A DNA stretch of 64,000 nt from Gelatoporia subvermispora B. Lineage: Eukaryota > Basidiomycota > Agaricomycetes > Polyporales > Gelatoporiaceae. The stretch is taken from positions 310,001 through 374,000 of the forward strand of contig KB445808.1 in assembly GCA_000320605.2 (NCBI GenBank). Reading direction: 5' to 3'. Below are positions 36,119-47,759 of the stretch, piece after piece (position 1 is the stretch's first letter; every line of letters starts with the position of its first letter). Below the pieces are notes generated by a model. The model worked only from the letters and a program-made list of their open reading frames with translations. It ran no database searches and was not told where the DNA came from. Both the position numbers and the translations under genes were made by a program.

Positions 36119-36995
36119 CGTTCACGGGCGAATGGAGGCAGGTAACGGCGGAAGGGGTTTAGAAAAGACAGAAATGAGCGTGGGGGTGCGAGAACTCTGG
36201 CAAAGGAGTGTGTTGGTATGGAAAATGACACGCACAAAAAAGAGGGCAGTGGAGTGCGATAGATAGGTTTATTTAAAAGAAATCTCTTGAAGCAGAGCTA
36301 CCCACGGAGAAGAAACTGGGGGCAGCAATAGCAACGAGATGAGAAGATGAACGGCGAGAACAAGTGCGAAATCACCAACTTCGTTGCAGGCTATCACCTC
36401 GCTTGGTTTTCCCACACTGTGCACGGGCCATCTTTTATCAGTTCTTGTCGTTGTCGACGCCGTTGGCAACGGCGGACATCATGATCTAATGCTTGAGCTC
36501 TCACGGAAATGCCCTTCTCGTCTTTTGAAACTTCATATACATTCGCCCGTTGATTCACGACCAGCAAAGTCTGCAGATTTGGTGGCGTCTGACTTGTCCA
36601 AAACGACCAGGAGCCATAGCCGCTCGGTGCGTGCCGATGACCGTTGAAACCCGTTTTCATCTTTGAGCTCTTCTGAAGTCGTTGGAGGTGCACCGGAAAA
36701 GATCTAGCGTGATGCACGGGTCAAGATATACAGCGTTGAGGTGGAGTTCTCGAGCGAAATGTCGCAAATTTGTGGCCCTCAGACCTGTTCGACAGAAGTA
36801 CGGAGAAGAGATGTGACAGTATATAGTATGCACACCAGTGAGAACTATAAGTCAAGCTGTGTGGAGTCGAGCCTGAGTGCTCTCGATCTGTATGTTGAAC
36901 AGTTCATTCATACACGACTACGTGCACGTAGTCTTCACAAAATGCATATCTAGATACGACCTATGCTCTAAAGCAAGGCATGGTTCCGTGGACGC
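36119..36995. other. Intergenic region
   Basis: About 880 bases: promoter of the RNA-binding protein gene and terminator of the second lipase gene. Nothing else supported. Confidence 0.3.
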
Positions 36996-38455
36996 TCACA
37001 ATTTTGAAAGGCTGGGCTGAGTATCTATACGTGCCTCTACCCAAGCAATCAGCTCATCGAGGAGCTTCTCCCTTACTCCGCTAGGTTCATTGTGCAGTTC
37101 GTGATAGCCGTCCTGGGATACAGTGTCAGTGAAATGCACATAAGAGGTTCCCTCTTGTAGCTCAGCTACGTCCAACTCCGTCCCTCACATGACTCTGGGC
37201 CTTCTCACAAACGTAGGAGAGCTGCTAACATTGAACACTTCAATCGGAGTGGCTATATGCGTAGTGCATAGTCTTCAAGCATCAACTGATGCATCGCCAC
37301 ACGGCGTGCGGCCGCGGAGTTCATTGAAAATGATTGATTCTCACCTCATACAGCGATAGCGTCTTGTCTTCTACTGTCAATTTGTTGTAAAACTCTTGAG
37401 AGGCCTTGTGCGATGTGACCTAGGATACATTCGAAGTGCTACACAGCGCATATAGTCAATTAACTCACCATGTCCGCAGTTCCATGCACAATTAGCACCT
37501 GCATAGCAAAGGACGGTTCAGTTGGCAATAGCAGACTTCGAATAGTAAGGTCACACACAGGTAAGGCCCTTGGCCAGTGCTGGAAGTCATGCCATAACAA
37601 TTGTTCGCCCTAAAGTATAGTGGTGTGTCAATACATCTATAAAAGATCGGTCGAGAAAGCTAGTGAGCTGACACCACTCAGCATATCATGCAGTCCTTGG
37701 AGTGATCCTTTCTGTATCGCGAGCGGATCCTTAGCGAACGCCTCATTTATTGCTGCGTCATGGGACAAATGCTACAGAGCGAGTCAGTCAGAGATACTTC
37801 TCGACATTTTGCTCACAGATGCTCACCTCGATTGCGACTTGTGCGTCTATCGTATAACCGGGGACCAAGTAGCGGACTGTTCCACCGATCTTCCGCAGGA
37901 ATTTCGATGCAGGTTGTGTTTGTAATATCAGTGGACTCGTTGCGATAATCCCGGAGAGTGAATCGACGGTGTCCTTCGATGGTGGCGGCTGAACTCGCGT
38001 CGCAAAGGCCAACACAAGGCCACCTCCCTATATGCGCATCAGTGACAAGTAAAATGGGTAGCAACAGCCAGAATCGAATGATATGTATGACTCACCATCG
38101 ACTGCCCGAGCAGAAAAAGAGGCCGCGCGGGATATTCTTTCTTCAAATGCTGTACCCACCATTCGATATCGCCGAGCTGCTCCTTCCAACTGGTCACTCC
38201 ATACGCGCTCTGCTCGCTGCGCTGCGGATCCAGAGCAGTGCGTCCGAAGCCCCGCTGATCAAAGGCAAACACCGTGAAGCCTCGTTTCGCCCAGACCGGG
38301 AGAACGCTGTCGTAGCGGCTGATGTGCTCGGTGAAGCCATGAACCAGGAGAATCACGGCCTTGGGTTGACCAGAGTCTGAGTTGTACGTGCGTGTGTAGA
38401 ACTTCAACCCGTCAGGGCCCGACAACCATGTTTCCGAGAATAAGGGCGACGACAT
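36996..38455 (-). CDS. Monoacylglycerol lipase (Yju3-like), copy 2
   Basis: Paralog of the gene at 10024-11408 on the opposite strand. Exons: 38096-38455, 37827-38027, 37673-37771, 37559-37609, 37469-37498, 37345-37419, 36996-37112, total 311 codons. Exons 2-7 have exactly the same lengths as in copy 1 (201, 99, 51, 30, 75, 117). Catalytic parts: LLVHGFTEHISRY, nucleophile elbow GQSMGGG, LIVHGTADMVTSH and DGYHELHNEP. The residue before the nucleophile is Gln in place of the usual His, which still fits GxSxG. AFDQRGFGRTALDPQRS is nearly identical in both copies. All introns here are GT-AG, including the one whose counterpart in copy 1 is GC-AG. Likely an active cytosolic or lipid-droplet enzyme; different substrate preference is possible. 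Confidence 0.94.
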
Positions 38456-39338
38456 CGCAGATGACGCCCTGTGGTCGCAGGAACAGTCAGATAAACTGTT
38501 AGACAGTCGAACACGAACCTTTATGTGACCGATGATGGGAACACATGATAGAAGCACCCCGCATACGGCATCAAGCATGCGAATGCTGCACGCTGCAGCA
38601 GCGGACTAGCGCTGCATACAAGAAGGCCGCCCAGCTCCCAGCATGGTAAAGCGGCGTATCGCGTGCCTCGAATTTGCTATACGTGTATGCCCACTCCCCG
38701 AGTCGAAGCTCAAAAGCCCGAAGTGCGGTGATGTCGGAAAAGAGATTATCGCAGCTATTCCATTCACAAGAGAGACTTCTCGATGCCATCTTGGCCACTT
38801 GGGCGGGTCTTGATACCTTCTGGAAACACTGATCAACGTTGTGCGAGACGAAGTGATACATAGCACAGACATGCATGGAAAGACGACAACAAGGTAATTC
38901 GAGTAAGCTCTGTAAGCTTCGCTGATATTGCTAAAGCGCTAGAGATCGAGTCGAAGCATAACCGTGAGTTTCTTCGAGTACAGGCCGCCCTCGTGGGCAC
39001 CTCCGAGTGACTTCGCTAACGAGATCTTGAAAGGTGGCAGACGAGCACGGACTGGATTCCGGGTTATACTTAGACACCACGGGTAACACGAGTACTCATC
39101 GACTCTGCATCTCATATCAGAGAATGTGGGTATTTATGCGCGATGTATGTACAGAGATTAAGCGCCGCAGGTAAACCAGCGCTCAAGTAACGCTACAAGA
39201 GTATCTGTGTCGTGGAATCAATCATTTGTGCACATAATAAGTGTCATGACAGAGTCCTTAATGTCAGCCCCGGTGCGTCACTCGCCGCAGAAGAATGAGG
39301 GATGCTAATGTTTACCAGCGGGTCCAGGCGCTGTTAGA
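38456..39338. other. Intergenic region
   Basis: About 880 bases. Leftward open frames at 38.57-38.88 kb have no recognisable domain. It holds the promoter of the second lipase gene. Confidence 0.3.
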
Positions 39339-41398
39339 TCATCCGTTCCGATCAATATTGGCCACGGGGACGTTCTCTTCATGTTCGACGCTCGGAGATC
39401 TTTCACCCGTCACAAACGATCTGGCAATCGATGCCGCCTCATGCTGACGGATACGGATGAGGGAGCGAAGCTCCCGTCGTTTCTCGCGGCTCTCGTGCCA
39501 GAGCTCTTTGAATTCCCGTCGGCGCACACGCTCCGCTTCAACGAGCGCCGTCGCGCGACCCGTCTCTTCCTCGAGTATATTCTTCAGCACGCGAATGCGC
39601 AACCTTTCATGGGAGAGCTAAGCATGGCGCATGCATCAGCGCTCTGGTTATGTAAATGGCTAGCAGGAGTAACAACATACAGCGAGGCGTCGGGCCAAAT
39701 CCGCGAACTTTGCCTCATACGCATTAAACTTCTCGACGATGCCATGTAAGCGGTGGATCCGTGGCGGGCGCCTCGCTATCTGGTCCGCCAGCTGAGAGAT
39801 GTGCCCCAAGTGTCTGCACGTCGTCGTCGTTATTATCAGCATGAGATCCACAGACGCAGCATGAATTCCCGCGATACTCACCTCTCGACTGACAGAATGA
39901 GCAACAAATGCTTGCTGTGCCACTGTCGGCCGTAGTCAGGGTCGTCCAACTCGAGCCGCGGTGGCGTGTCCTCGAGTGCCGTATCGACAGCGGTGAGCGC
40001 GGACCGGAGCGCTTCGCATGTCAGCGCGATGCTCTCCGGGTTCCTCAGGAGCGCGCACGCGCACAACGTCTGCACCGGCCCACCAAGTCATTCAGTATCC
40101 CGCCTCTCTACTCAGCCCCGGGCCACTGAGGCCCTGAAGCATAGGACTCGACTCACCTCGGATGCGCGGCGCACCGCCTCGGCGGCCGCATCTGCGCAGA
40201 GCTGGAGCCTACGCACATCGAAGTGCTCGTGCAGATCGACTTGCCATGGGGAGGATCGGCTCTCGCTCGGATTTGGGTCTGCGTTGTCGAGGAAGTACTC
40301 CGGATCAGCGCGAGAGGAGGGTGGGAGTGTCAGGATGCGCGGGCGGGGAGGCGGTGGGGGCGTGTACGTGCTGGCAAGGGTAGAGCGGCGCCGACCGAGG
40401 GCGTAGTTCTGAACGCCAGAGTCGAGCGAGGCGGAGCGTAGGGGTCGGGCGGGGCTCCGTCTGGGCGACCCGAGGGGCGGGAAGGTGTTGCGCGTGTGGG
40501 GCTCGCTGGAGTATCCGGGGTCGTCCCAGGTTCCGGCGCCGGGAATGGTCTGAAGCCAGCGCGGGATGTTTGGCGAGGTTGCGTCCTGCGAGTATGTAAC
40601 ACCAGAGGAGTGCTGCAGAACGTCCAACAGTGCAGATTTAGCGAGACGAGGAGCACGTACACTGTCCCGATGGAGGAGCGGGTGCGCCGACAGGACATCG
40701 GAGGGCGAGGATACGAAGTTCTGGACGTCGGTGAAGACGCCGGAGTCTGGTTCGAGCCCCGGGTTACTGACTTGGGTGTTGAGAAGAGGGACTGTGTTGA
40801 TTCGCAGTAGTTGTGGTGCGAGCAGGCGTAGGCGGTCTGAATAAGAGGACGACGGTGGCAAGCGACGCGAGGCATCGAGGATGAGGCCAAGGCCAAGGCT
40901 AGGTTGGGTATTGAAGGGGGCATGTTCCTGCTGAGGAGCCCGAGGTCGTGTGATGATGTCCCTGGGTGGTACGCCCGGTGCTGGAACCTCCGCGGCCTCG
41001 CGTCGGGGCATCTTGTCGTGCGATAGTTGGAAGTCAAGGAATGGATGAGGAGAGAAGTGAGGAATGTTCGTGTACGGGAAGGGGTCGTTAAAGTCGATCT
41101 TGGGGAGAGATGGTGATGCCAGACATGGTGTTAACGCATCATCGGTACGACACCGCGGTGGGCAGAAGAGGAAGTCGGCGATTGGTGACAGATCTGGCAG
41201 TGTCTCGCTAGGCCCGAGAGTGCATAATTTCGCTTCAGGCCTGTGCGCGGAGCATAGCGTCGAGTCTGTCGAGTCGCTTCCGGAGGCGCGTGACGAGTTG
41301 CGGAGGAAGGTGTCGGGCTGGCACCGGATTAGGGATATTGGCCGAGGCGGGTAGGTGGAGATGGGGGAATGTAAGAGGGATGGGCAGGGGGAACTCAT
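39339..41398 (-). CDS. Hypothetical proline-rich protein with C-terminal coiled coil
   Basis: A long leftward frame begins at 41398 (MSSPCPSLLHSPISTYPPRP); an internal ATG giving MPRREAAEVPAPGVPPRDI is an alternative start. The first exon is Pro/Ser-rich and disordered (TYTPPPPPRPRILTLPP) and ends in LQLCADAAAEAVRRASE. Spliced exons then add CALLRNPESIALTCEALRSA, RQWHSKHLLLILSVER, HLGHISQLADQIARRPPRIH and a charged helical segment (LVEAERVRRREFKELWHESR) near the stop at 39339. The helical parts suggest coiled-coil assembly. I do not recognise the family and see no enzyme motif, signal peptide or membrane helix. Its length and consistent frame across exons support a real gene. Confidence 0.6.
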
Positions 41399-42579
41399 TA
41401 GGACACCGCGGACGGCTACACAGGCCTGCTGTAGTGGGATGCAATTAGACGGTTAGTATTCAGCAGGAGGTCGCCAGGTATGGAAACAGCCTCTATAGGC
41501 GCACAGCGCATATGCTCGGGGAAGGCACTGCACCCTTCATATATATGCGTTGCCCGTCTGTGACTGTACCTCCAGTGGTTGGTGAAGTGTATCCCTCGTT
41601 CGCGTGGACATAATAGCATCGTCAAGGCGCAGAGGAAGTACAATGGCTGCTCCAGAGACATGAAGAACCCGTTGTACCCATCAGCCAGGAGGCGCGCCCG
41701 TGACGCGCGAGCGGATAACATGTCATCCAGGCATTCAAGCATTGGCCCAGAGATGAAGGCGTGCGTATCCAGTAGGGCAAGTCTTGTGTGTATGCCGTAA
41801 TCGCGAGAGGCTGTGCGTCCGTCAAGCACAGCAAGCACTGCTACCAACTACCCTGAGCGAGTCTAGACCAGGCCTCCAGCAGATCAGGCCGAAATAGCTC
41901 AGCTGTGCCAGTCTTACGTTGAGAGTAATCGTTGAGAGCAATGCCAGCAATATCATGAGCGCAGTGCAGTCATAGACATGCCAGGCTCAACATCCGCAGG
42001 GTGTCCAGCTTGTCATCTTGACTTGACATCGACAGATATGCGGGTGCAATCCATGCACGCCAGAAACAAGGGTTTCCGCGAGAGTGAACTACCAGCAGCG
42101 TCAACGTGCCTGTGTACGCATGTGTGTGTTCTGATTCATTGAAGAACCGAAATGAGGTATCGGGATAGCCGGGTCGAACAAGACAAGCGTGGCAGAATCG
42201 ACCTGACAAGCAAGCTACTGCCTTGTATTCCCAGCCGGTCGCCGCTCCAAATGAGAGTGATGCAAGAAACGTTCGCTGGGTTTCACGCGAGAAGTATTGA
42301 CCATGACAGGTGCACATTGCCAGCAAAGGGGCGCGTACCAGAGGCTTGAGAGCACGTCGTGACAAGTCGAGGCACCCGAAAGATCCAGCAGCGTTCGTCT
42401 TGTGTCCGCGGCATCATTTTACTGAACTCATCCCAGCGCTCCCATTTTGCAATCCAAAAGAGACAAGGCGTGTCGTCCAAAATGTAGAAAGTTACTCTGT
42501 ACCAGCGAAAGAACGACAAAGTTGGTCAAGACTCAAGAGGAATGGAAGAGTATTGTGCAGCCCGGGAAAGTCTCAAAAA
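41399..42579. other. Intergenic region without a supported gene
   Basis: About 1.2 kb. Leftward frames at 41.42-41.85 kb and 41.97-42.37 kb are open for 130-143 codons but show no domain or family motif. Confidence 0.3.
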
Positions 42580-42664
42580 GGGCCTGACCGGGAATTGAAC
42601 CCGGGACCTCTTCCAATCACGTGATACACCCGAAGAAAGAATCATGCTACTAGACCATCAGGCC
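42580..42664 (-). tRNA. tRNA-Pro(CGG) with a 13-nt intron
   Basis: The acceptor stem GGCCTGA pairs with TCAGGCC, with discriminator C at 42580. The anticodon loop reads TTCGGGT (anticodon CGG). The T arm GGTTCAATTCC with stem CCGGG is standard. The anticodon stem CTTTC pairs with GGAAG only after removing 13 bases (42616-42628) directly 3' of position 37, the normal place for eukaryotic tRNA introns. Confidence 0.95.
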
Positions 42665-42940
42665 AGTGCCACGTGGCTGATTCTTGCCAGAGATCATGAT
42701 GTCAGGCATGCAAACATGGACTTTTTCGACAACCAACAGAACACCTCCACTCACTGAACTTTATCTACTTACCATGACTCCAGGGCCGAACCTAAGGCCT
42801 AACGTCTCTAGCATCTTTATCATAACATCATGGTGTGGACAAGGATGGTATTGGCTTTTGTGGCTCGGAAGATAGTGTACTGCACCTTGTCAGGCTATGC
42901 CGCTCCGAAATGTGCACGCTGACACCCACGTCAATTTAGA

Positions 42941-43252
42941 CATCCTCAGTGCTCATGCGTCTCGAGACAGACTCGCAGTGTCCTCAAGAACATCAGTCAC
43001 AACGCACACAGCAAAGATCTGATAGCCAAAGCAGTGGGCGAGCACAGTCATAATACATTGATCAACAACCGGGGTATCACCTGTCTAACAAAGTACAGCA
43101 ATAATGGTGCTCAATCTTCCCTAGTCACCAAGATCAGCCACGCTCAGTTCTGCTGTGCATTAAACTAGTCCTGAAGCACCTGCTGCTGCTCGACGAACGT
43201 CGTCGATGCGGCGGGTCCACGCCGGGGGGGGGTGCAGGTTCTAGAGCGTCAC
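42941..43252 (-). pseudogene. Relic of the last exon and 3' flank of the three-module secreted protein gene
   Basis: Matches 51232-51560 (3' flank and end of the gene at 51455-53070) over about 300 bases, for example the shared TGATCAACAACCGGGGTATC at about 43060 and 51343. Read leftward, the coding part has two glutamine codons changed to TAG relative to the parent, and a run of nine G breaks the middle. No upstream exons are present, so it is a fragment. Confidence 0.85.
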
Positions 43253-43457
43253 ACGCACCATCCCGCACTCGACGCTTCTCACGCGACCTGAACGTGAACG
43301 TTTGCACGTTTGTCTCAGCACACTCGGCCTCTCAAGATCTCATGTCGCAGTCCCTAGCTCGGGTTCCAAGTCATGTCCGCGCTCAACGGGATAGTAATGA
43401 ACACGAACTTACTCGCCTGACCCTCGAGTGTGGCGCCCATTCTAAAAGCGGCCTAAA

Positions 43458-43550
43458 GCAGGAACGTTTGTGCTCTTTTCGACTTCTTGTAGGCGTTCTG
43501 GTGGGTCATCACCTCTTCACCGAAGTCCCTCGTGTCCAGGGACCTTGTGC
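43458..43550 (+). repeat. Dispersed ~100-bp repeat, copy 1
   Basis: Contains GCGTTCTGGTGGGTCATC and ACCTCTTCACCGAAGTCCC. Inverted relatives lie at 46850-46963 and 47022-47120. In all copies a pyrimidine stretch ending TTCTTG[CT]AG precedes the GTTCTGGT core, as at an intron-exon border. Confidence 0.7.
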
Positions 43551-43861
43551 TTATATGTAACTAAGTCTTCATAACAGATCTTCTCATGGACTCACGTGTC
43601 AGGTTTGCTTCAATCTGGCGGCGAAGACATCACCAATTTGCAACGCGGTCCCCCTTCTTGACGCCGAGCCAATTGGTACATGCACCCAAGCAGCCACTTG
43701 TCTTGAGCTAGTGTCTCCAGAACTATGCATGTGGGGCCTAAACCGACGGTGAGCTATGCCCTTATTCAAATGCCATAGGTGTGCTGGTAGTTACCGATTT
43801 CAATATGCTTCTCAAGTCTCTGCACGTCCGTGACCGGACCGAACCCCTCGCGAGCTTGGGA

Positions 43862-44119
43862 TCATACTTGAATCCAGCGACGCCGCTGCGAGACGAATCG
43901 GTTTTCCTTCGGCTGGCGAAACTCAGCCGCGGTAGTGAGGTCGTAGCCTCGATTGAGGAGAGCCCACGCAGTCGTTAAGGCGATATCCCCTACGCCGATG
44001 ACAAGGACTCCGGGCGGAGCATCGGGCTTGACTTCAGGTACGTAGTATATGTTCCCTGTTCGAAACGACGATGCGACGATGTCCGCGACCGTCCCCTGCG
44101 CAGGACATGTTTGCTCCAA
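43862..44119 (-). pseudogene. Decayed N-terminal copy of D-amino-acid oxidase
   Basis: Read leftward it gives EVKPDAPPGVLVIGVGDIAL, then TTAWALLNRGYDLT, clearly matching the intact gene at 44510-46126 (EVKPDAPRVLVIGAGVIGL, TTAWTLLDRGYKVT). The dinucleotide-binding GAGVIG motif has become GVGDIA, an extra residue is inserted before VLVIG, and homology fades after RFVSQ. No catalytic domain follows to the left, so only the first exon and its upstream part survive. Confidence 0.85.
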
Positions 44120-44509
44120 CAGATATGTTGACAGTCATCGAGATATGATGATTCATTGATAACTGTACTGGCCCAACTCTTCTCCGTTTCTTGACATATC
44201 ATGATCAATTGCAAGTTCCCGAGACACCTCCACGGATGACGGGGGCACTGGCGTCTAGTCGGTCGATACAGGCCTCGGAGCATTGCTCGTCACTCTCCGT
44301 GCGCAATACCCATGCACTCGACGTTTCCTGACAATTACAAACAAGTTCAATCTGTGATACACTATTGTACAACGTTGACATTCCGAATTTGTCGCTGGGA
44401 CTAGCATACTATAGCACGAGTATTTAGGGCCCACGCCATCTGAAGAGCCTTTCTATGTACGCAGTCAATGCGAATATCGCGTGATAAACGTGCTATCAAG
44501 TGCTCACCT

Positions 44510-46126
44510 CTACTGCGAAATTACAACACGTGTGGTGGATTCTGTCTTGGTGCAGTCGATCTGCACCCTTGGCTTCTGGCTGCTAATGTCCCCGTTACCT
44601 TGGCCAATACCGCCAGAATTCTCAATCGGTTCGATAACACTCGATTCATCCCCTTGGCAGGTGTTGTCGTCACTGCCCTGTTCATCGTCTTGATGCGGCT
44701 CCTTCGAGCCCTCCCGGGATCCCTTGTTCGCAGGCCCCAAGTCCGCGATCACGTCCTCGACGAGCGTCAGCACGTGCAGTGCGCACCCGAACGACAAGCT
44801 CCACCCACTCCCGGCATGCCTGCAGCCACATTGTCAACAACTACTGTAATGGACCGGTCAGACTCACGCACCCGTAGGAGTGCACAATTCGGCTATTTTC
44901 ACACTCGCGCTCGACGCGCACGCCTCCGTCGCGCGCGGGCCGCAGGCCCTGCGCGATCGGATACGAAGGCGGCGCCTTGAGCGCCATCAGGTCGGTAGAC
45001 AGCCCGCGGCGTATGAAGTCGCCAAAGTTCTTCACGATCTGGGTCACATCTCCAGATGTCCCGGTGAGGTCGAGTGTGTCATTGTTTGGCTCAGAGAAGC
45101 CCCCGAGAATGACGATGTTGTCGTTTCGCGGGACGATGAAGATGAACCTGGCCAATTAGCTTGTGAGCAATTTCCCGCGCGGGACCCGCACGGTTGATGA
45201 GCCTGCAAAAGTGGAACACGCACTCGCTCTTCTCGTCACCCGGCACGTTCTTCGCACTCACCACGTAGCACTCGTCGACAGTGGGAAAAATCTTCCCTTC
45301 GTTGTGCACGCGTACAACGGCGCCGCGGAGGGGGTACACTGTGTCATCGCCCGCAAGCTCCTTTGCACCGAGCCCGCTCGCGTTGACGATCACATCGGCC
45401 TCGTACTCCTTGAGCAGCTCCGCTTCACGCGCAACCAGTTTGCCCTCGAGCTTCCTCGGCGACTTGATAATACCGCCCTTCTCATTGACGAGCCTTTCGA
45501 GGCGTAACATGGCCAAGTCCGTGTCGATCACCGGCGCGCTGATCTGGTACGCGTCGTGGTACAAGTCCTCCGTGCCGAAGTCCTTCGCGCGTTCCTCAAC
45601 ATGGCGGAACCCAGCGACACCGCTGCGCTCAATGTTGCGCATCTTCTTGCGCTGGTCCTTGTCCTCCAGCACCTTGTCCGTGAATAAAAACGTCACGGTG
45701 CGCATTTCGACGCCAAAGCTCTCCGATACCGGCTCTCTAGCAAGCCTCGCGAAGGCGTGATAGCTGACCATGGACCAGGCTTCAGCCAGATGGGGGGATG
45801 TCCGCGCCCCGTCATGGCCGCACACAGCCGGCGGGTACTCCCAGCTATACTCAAGTCGTCAGTGATGATTAATGAACGTTGTTTCTGGCTCTTTCGCGGA
45901 CTCACAGAGCGCCTGAGATCTGTGAGACGAGGCGTTCCTGACTAGATTGACAAGCTGCAGTTACAATGGTGACCTTGTAGCCTCTATCGAGGAGAGTCCA
46001 CGCGGTCGTGAGCCCGATAACCCCCGCGCCGATGACAAGGACGCGCGGGGCATCGGGCTTGACTTCATTAAGGGGCTGAGGGTGCGTTGACAAGAACGTT
46101 GCTGGCGCGGTGTCAGTATCGTCCAT
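44510..46126 (-). CDS. D-amino-acid oxidase family flavoenzyme
   Basis: FAD enzyme that oxidises D-amino acids (possibly D-aspartate or D-glutamate) to keto acids, ammonia and peroxide. Start at 46126 (MDDTDTAPATFLSTHPQPL). FAD-binding motif VLVIGAGVIGLTTAWTLLDR, then SQISGAL|WEYPPAVCGHDG across an intron. The middle has SYHAFARL and DVIVNASGLGAKELAGD. An intron with donor GCGA|GTGCGT restores EFIFIVPRNDNIVILGGFSE. The signature HSYGHAGSGWSLSFGCA is restored across a GT-AG intron near 44.83-44.88 kb. The C-terminus carries an unusual acidic extension of about 70 residues and no SKL-type peroxisomal signal, so the location is open. The resemblance to fungal D-aspartate-oxidase-like proteins (SQI.GALWE.PPAVCG) is my recollection of the family. 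Confidence 0.93.
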
Positions 46127-46849
46127 GCAGCAATCTCACGACCAAACGCACGATGTTCTTGAGACATAGTTGAATCCTAATTATGCTGGTGTAGTTGCTG
46201 AGGCGAAGGAAGGAAGTAAGATGCTATGTGGACAGTAATTCCGGGCAGCTTTATACTGCTGCTCACCCTCATGCCGACAAGTGCCGGGCGTGAAGTGCTG
46301 GAAGCAGATGTCCGGTGCAAAGGGAGGCAATCCACAGAAATTGGCTGGCTTAACCTTGTGGACATGCGGCCCTAGTCCCGCAAGCCAGACGTTATGTGAG
46401 CACGGCTGCACCACGTATGGTGCCATCTGCCGAGCAGGGCCAACAGACGGTGACGAGACTACCGCGCCTATAGTCGCCTTTCACCACTCCGGAGCGTCCT
46501 CTTGCAGAAATGTGTGCAATGAACGTGATGTTGACAAAGCGAACAATAGGCGCCGGAGTGAACAGACATGAGAGGAAGCGCTGGCATCGGTAGCCGCCAG
46601 CACATCGAGGACATTCAACGTTTCATAGAGATATAGCCGCATACTGTCCGTCAAATGAGAAGGCACCACATGCACGATCGTGAGGACACGTTTGAGGTCG
46701 GAGACCAGGCCGAGTAAGTGCAGGTACCGACTGGTTCCGCGACAGGGGAAGTGAGCACGTTCTAGTGCCTTCGCCATGACGAAGGCAAAATCGCAGCGCG
46801 TGAGCACACACAAGAAGATCAGATTTAAAATGCTGGTTGGATTTCGGAC

Positions 46850-46963
46850 ACAAGGTCCCCGGACATGACGGAATTCGGTGAAGAGGTGGCCCACCAGAAC
46901 ACCTGCAAGAAATCGAAAGGAGCACAAACTATCCCGTTAGAACGTACGAACCAAACAGAAGAA
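46850..46963 (-). repeat. Dispersed ~100-bp repeat, copy 2
   Basis: Contains GTGGCCCACCAGAACACCTG, inverted relative to copy 1. Similarity continues through AGGAGCACAA and ACCAAACAGA shared with copy 3. Confidence 0.75.
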
Positions 46964-47021
46964 CCACTGGCATATTGTGAGCAGGCAGGATTGGAAGCTC
47001 GCCGATGATCTCCTGGAGTCA

Positions 47022-47120
47022 GCGGACACGAGGGACCTCGGCGAACAGGTGGCCTACCAGAACACCTGCAAGAAAAAGGAGCACAAGCTACCGAGGGAAT
47101 GTATGAGCCAAACAGAGGAG
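47022..47120 (-). repeat. Dispersed ~100-bp repeat, copy 3
   Basis: Contains GTGGCCTACCAGAACACCTG, CAAGAAAAAGGAGCACAAGC and GAGCCAAACAGAG. Tandem to copy 2, about 60 bases apart, in the same orientation. Confidence 0.75.
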
Positions 47121-47759
47121 TGGAGTAGATCGTCTCGTGCAGGCACACATAAACTGAATCACCAGCAGTACTCCGAGGTGAAGCGCGAGCTCGCACAAGA
47201 GGGTCCCATCGAGTCGTAATTAGCTGCAATAAACAAGCGAATATGTGGGCCGGTCCAGAGCTAGACGTATTGATCCGCACATGCGACAGGTGTTCCGTTT
47301 CCTTGAGTATTGAAATGATCTCTTCGCATGCGTACAGTACGCTATTGGAGAGTTCCAGCCAGTGATGCTAGTGTCCCAGGACTGCAATCCTCTGAGGGCT
47401 GCAAAGGACCGCAGTCCTTGACCAGTCCCAACCGGTCGTTGATGGTGCCGAGGTGTAAGCTCCTTGGATACCGGAATTTCTGTGATGTGAGATGCATCCC
47501 AGTTTGTGCTGTTGTGTTTGACAAGGTCAATAGCTGTCGCTTCAGCCAGTCAATGATGGAAGATAAGTGTCAGAAGGTCTTGACTATGAGTAATTTGTGA
47601 CTTACATGGGGCCCGTAGTACGTACTAGAGATTATTTGCGGGCACATAGGCGCCAGTTCTGAACTACAAATTGAGCTCCACTTGTCTCTCGGCGTAAGTG
47701 CGGGAGGTGGCGTGCTTGAGGTTCAGAAAGTCGCTCACCTAGGTACCAGAAAATAAGCT

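Larger units (their letters stand above)
46127..47759. other. Repeat-bearing intergenic region without a supported gene
   Basis: About 1.6 kb. A leftward frame at 46481-46927 is open for 148 codons but overlaps a dispersed repeat and shows no domain. The rest carries repeat copies 2 and 3. Confidence 0.35.

Noticed and set aside
35121..36125. Long frame continuing past MVNLAQ in the RRM protein
   Set aside because: After that point the frame loses RRM motifs; a GT-AG intron restores the first RRM.
46481..46927. Leftward open frame of 148 codons
   Set aside because: It overlaps a dispersed repeat copy and shows no domain, signal peptide or splice-supported extension.
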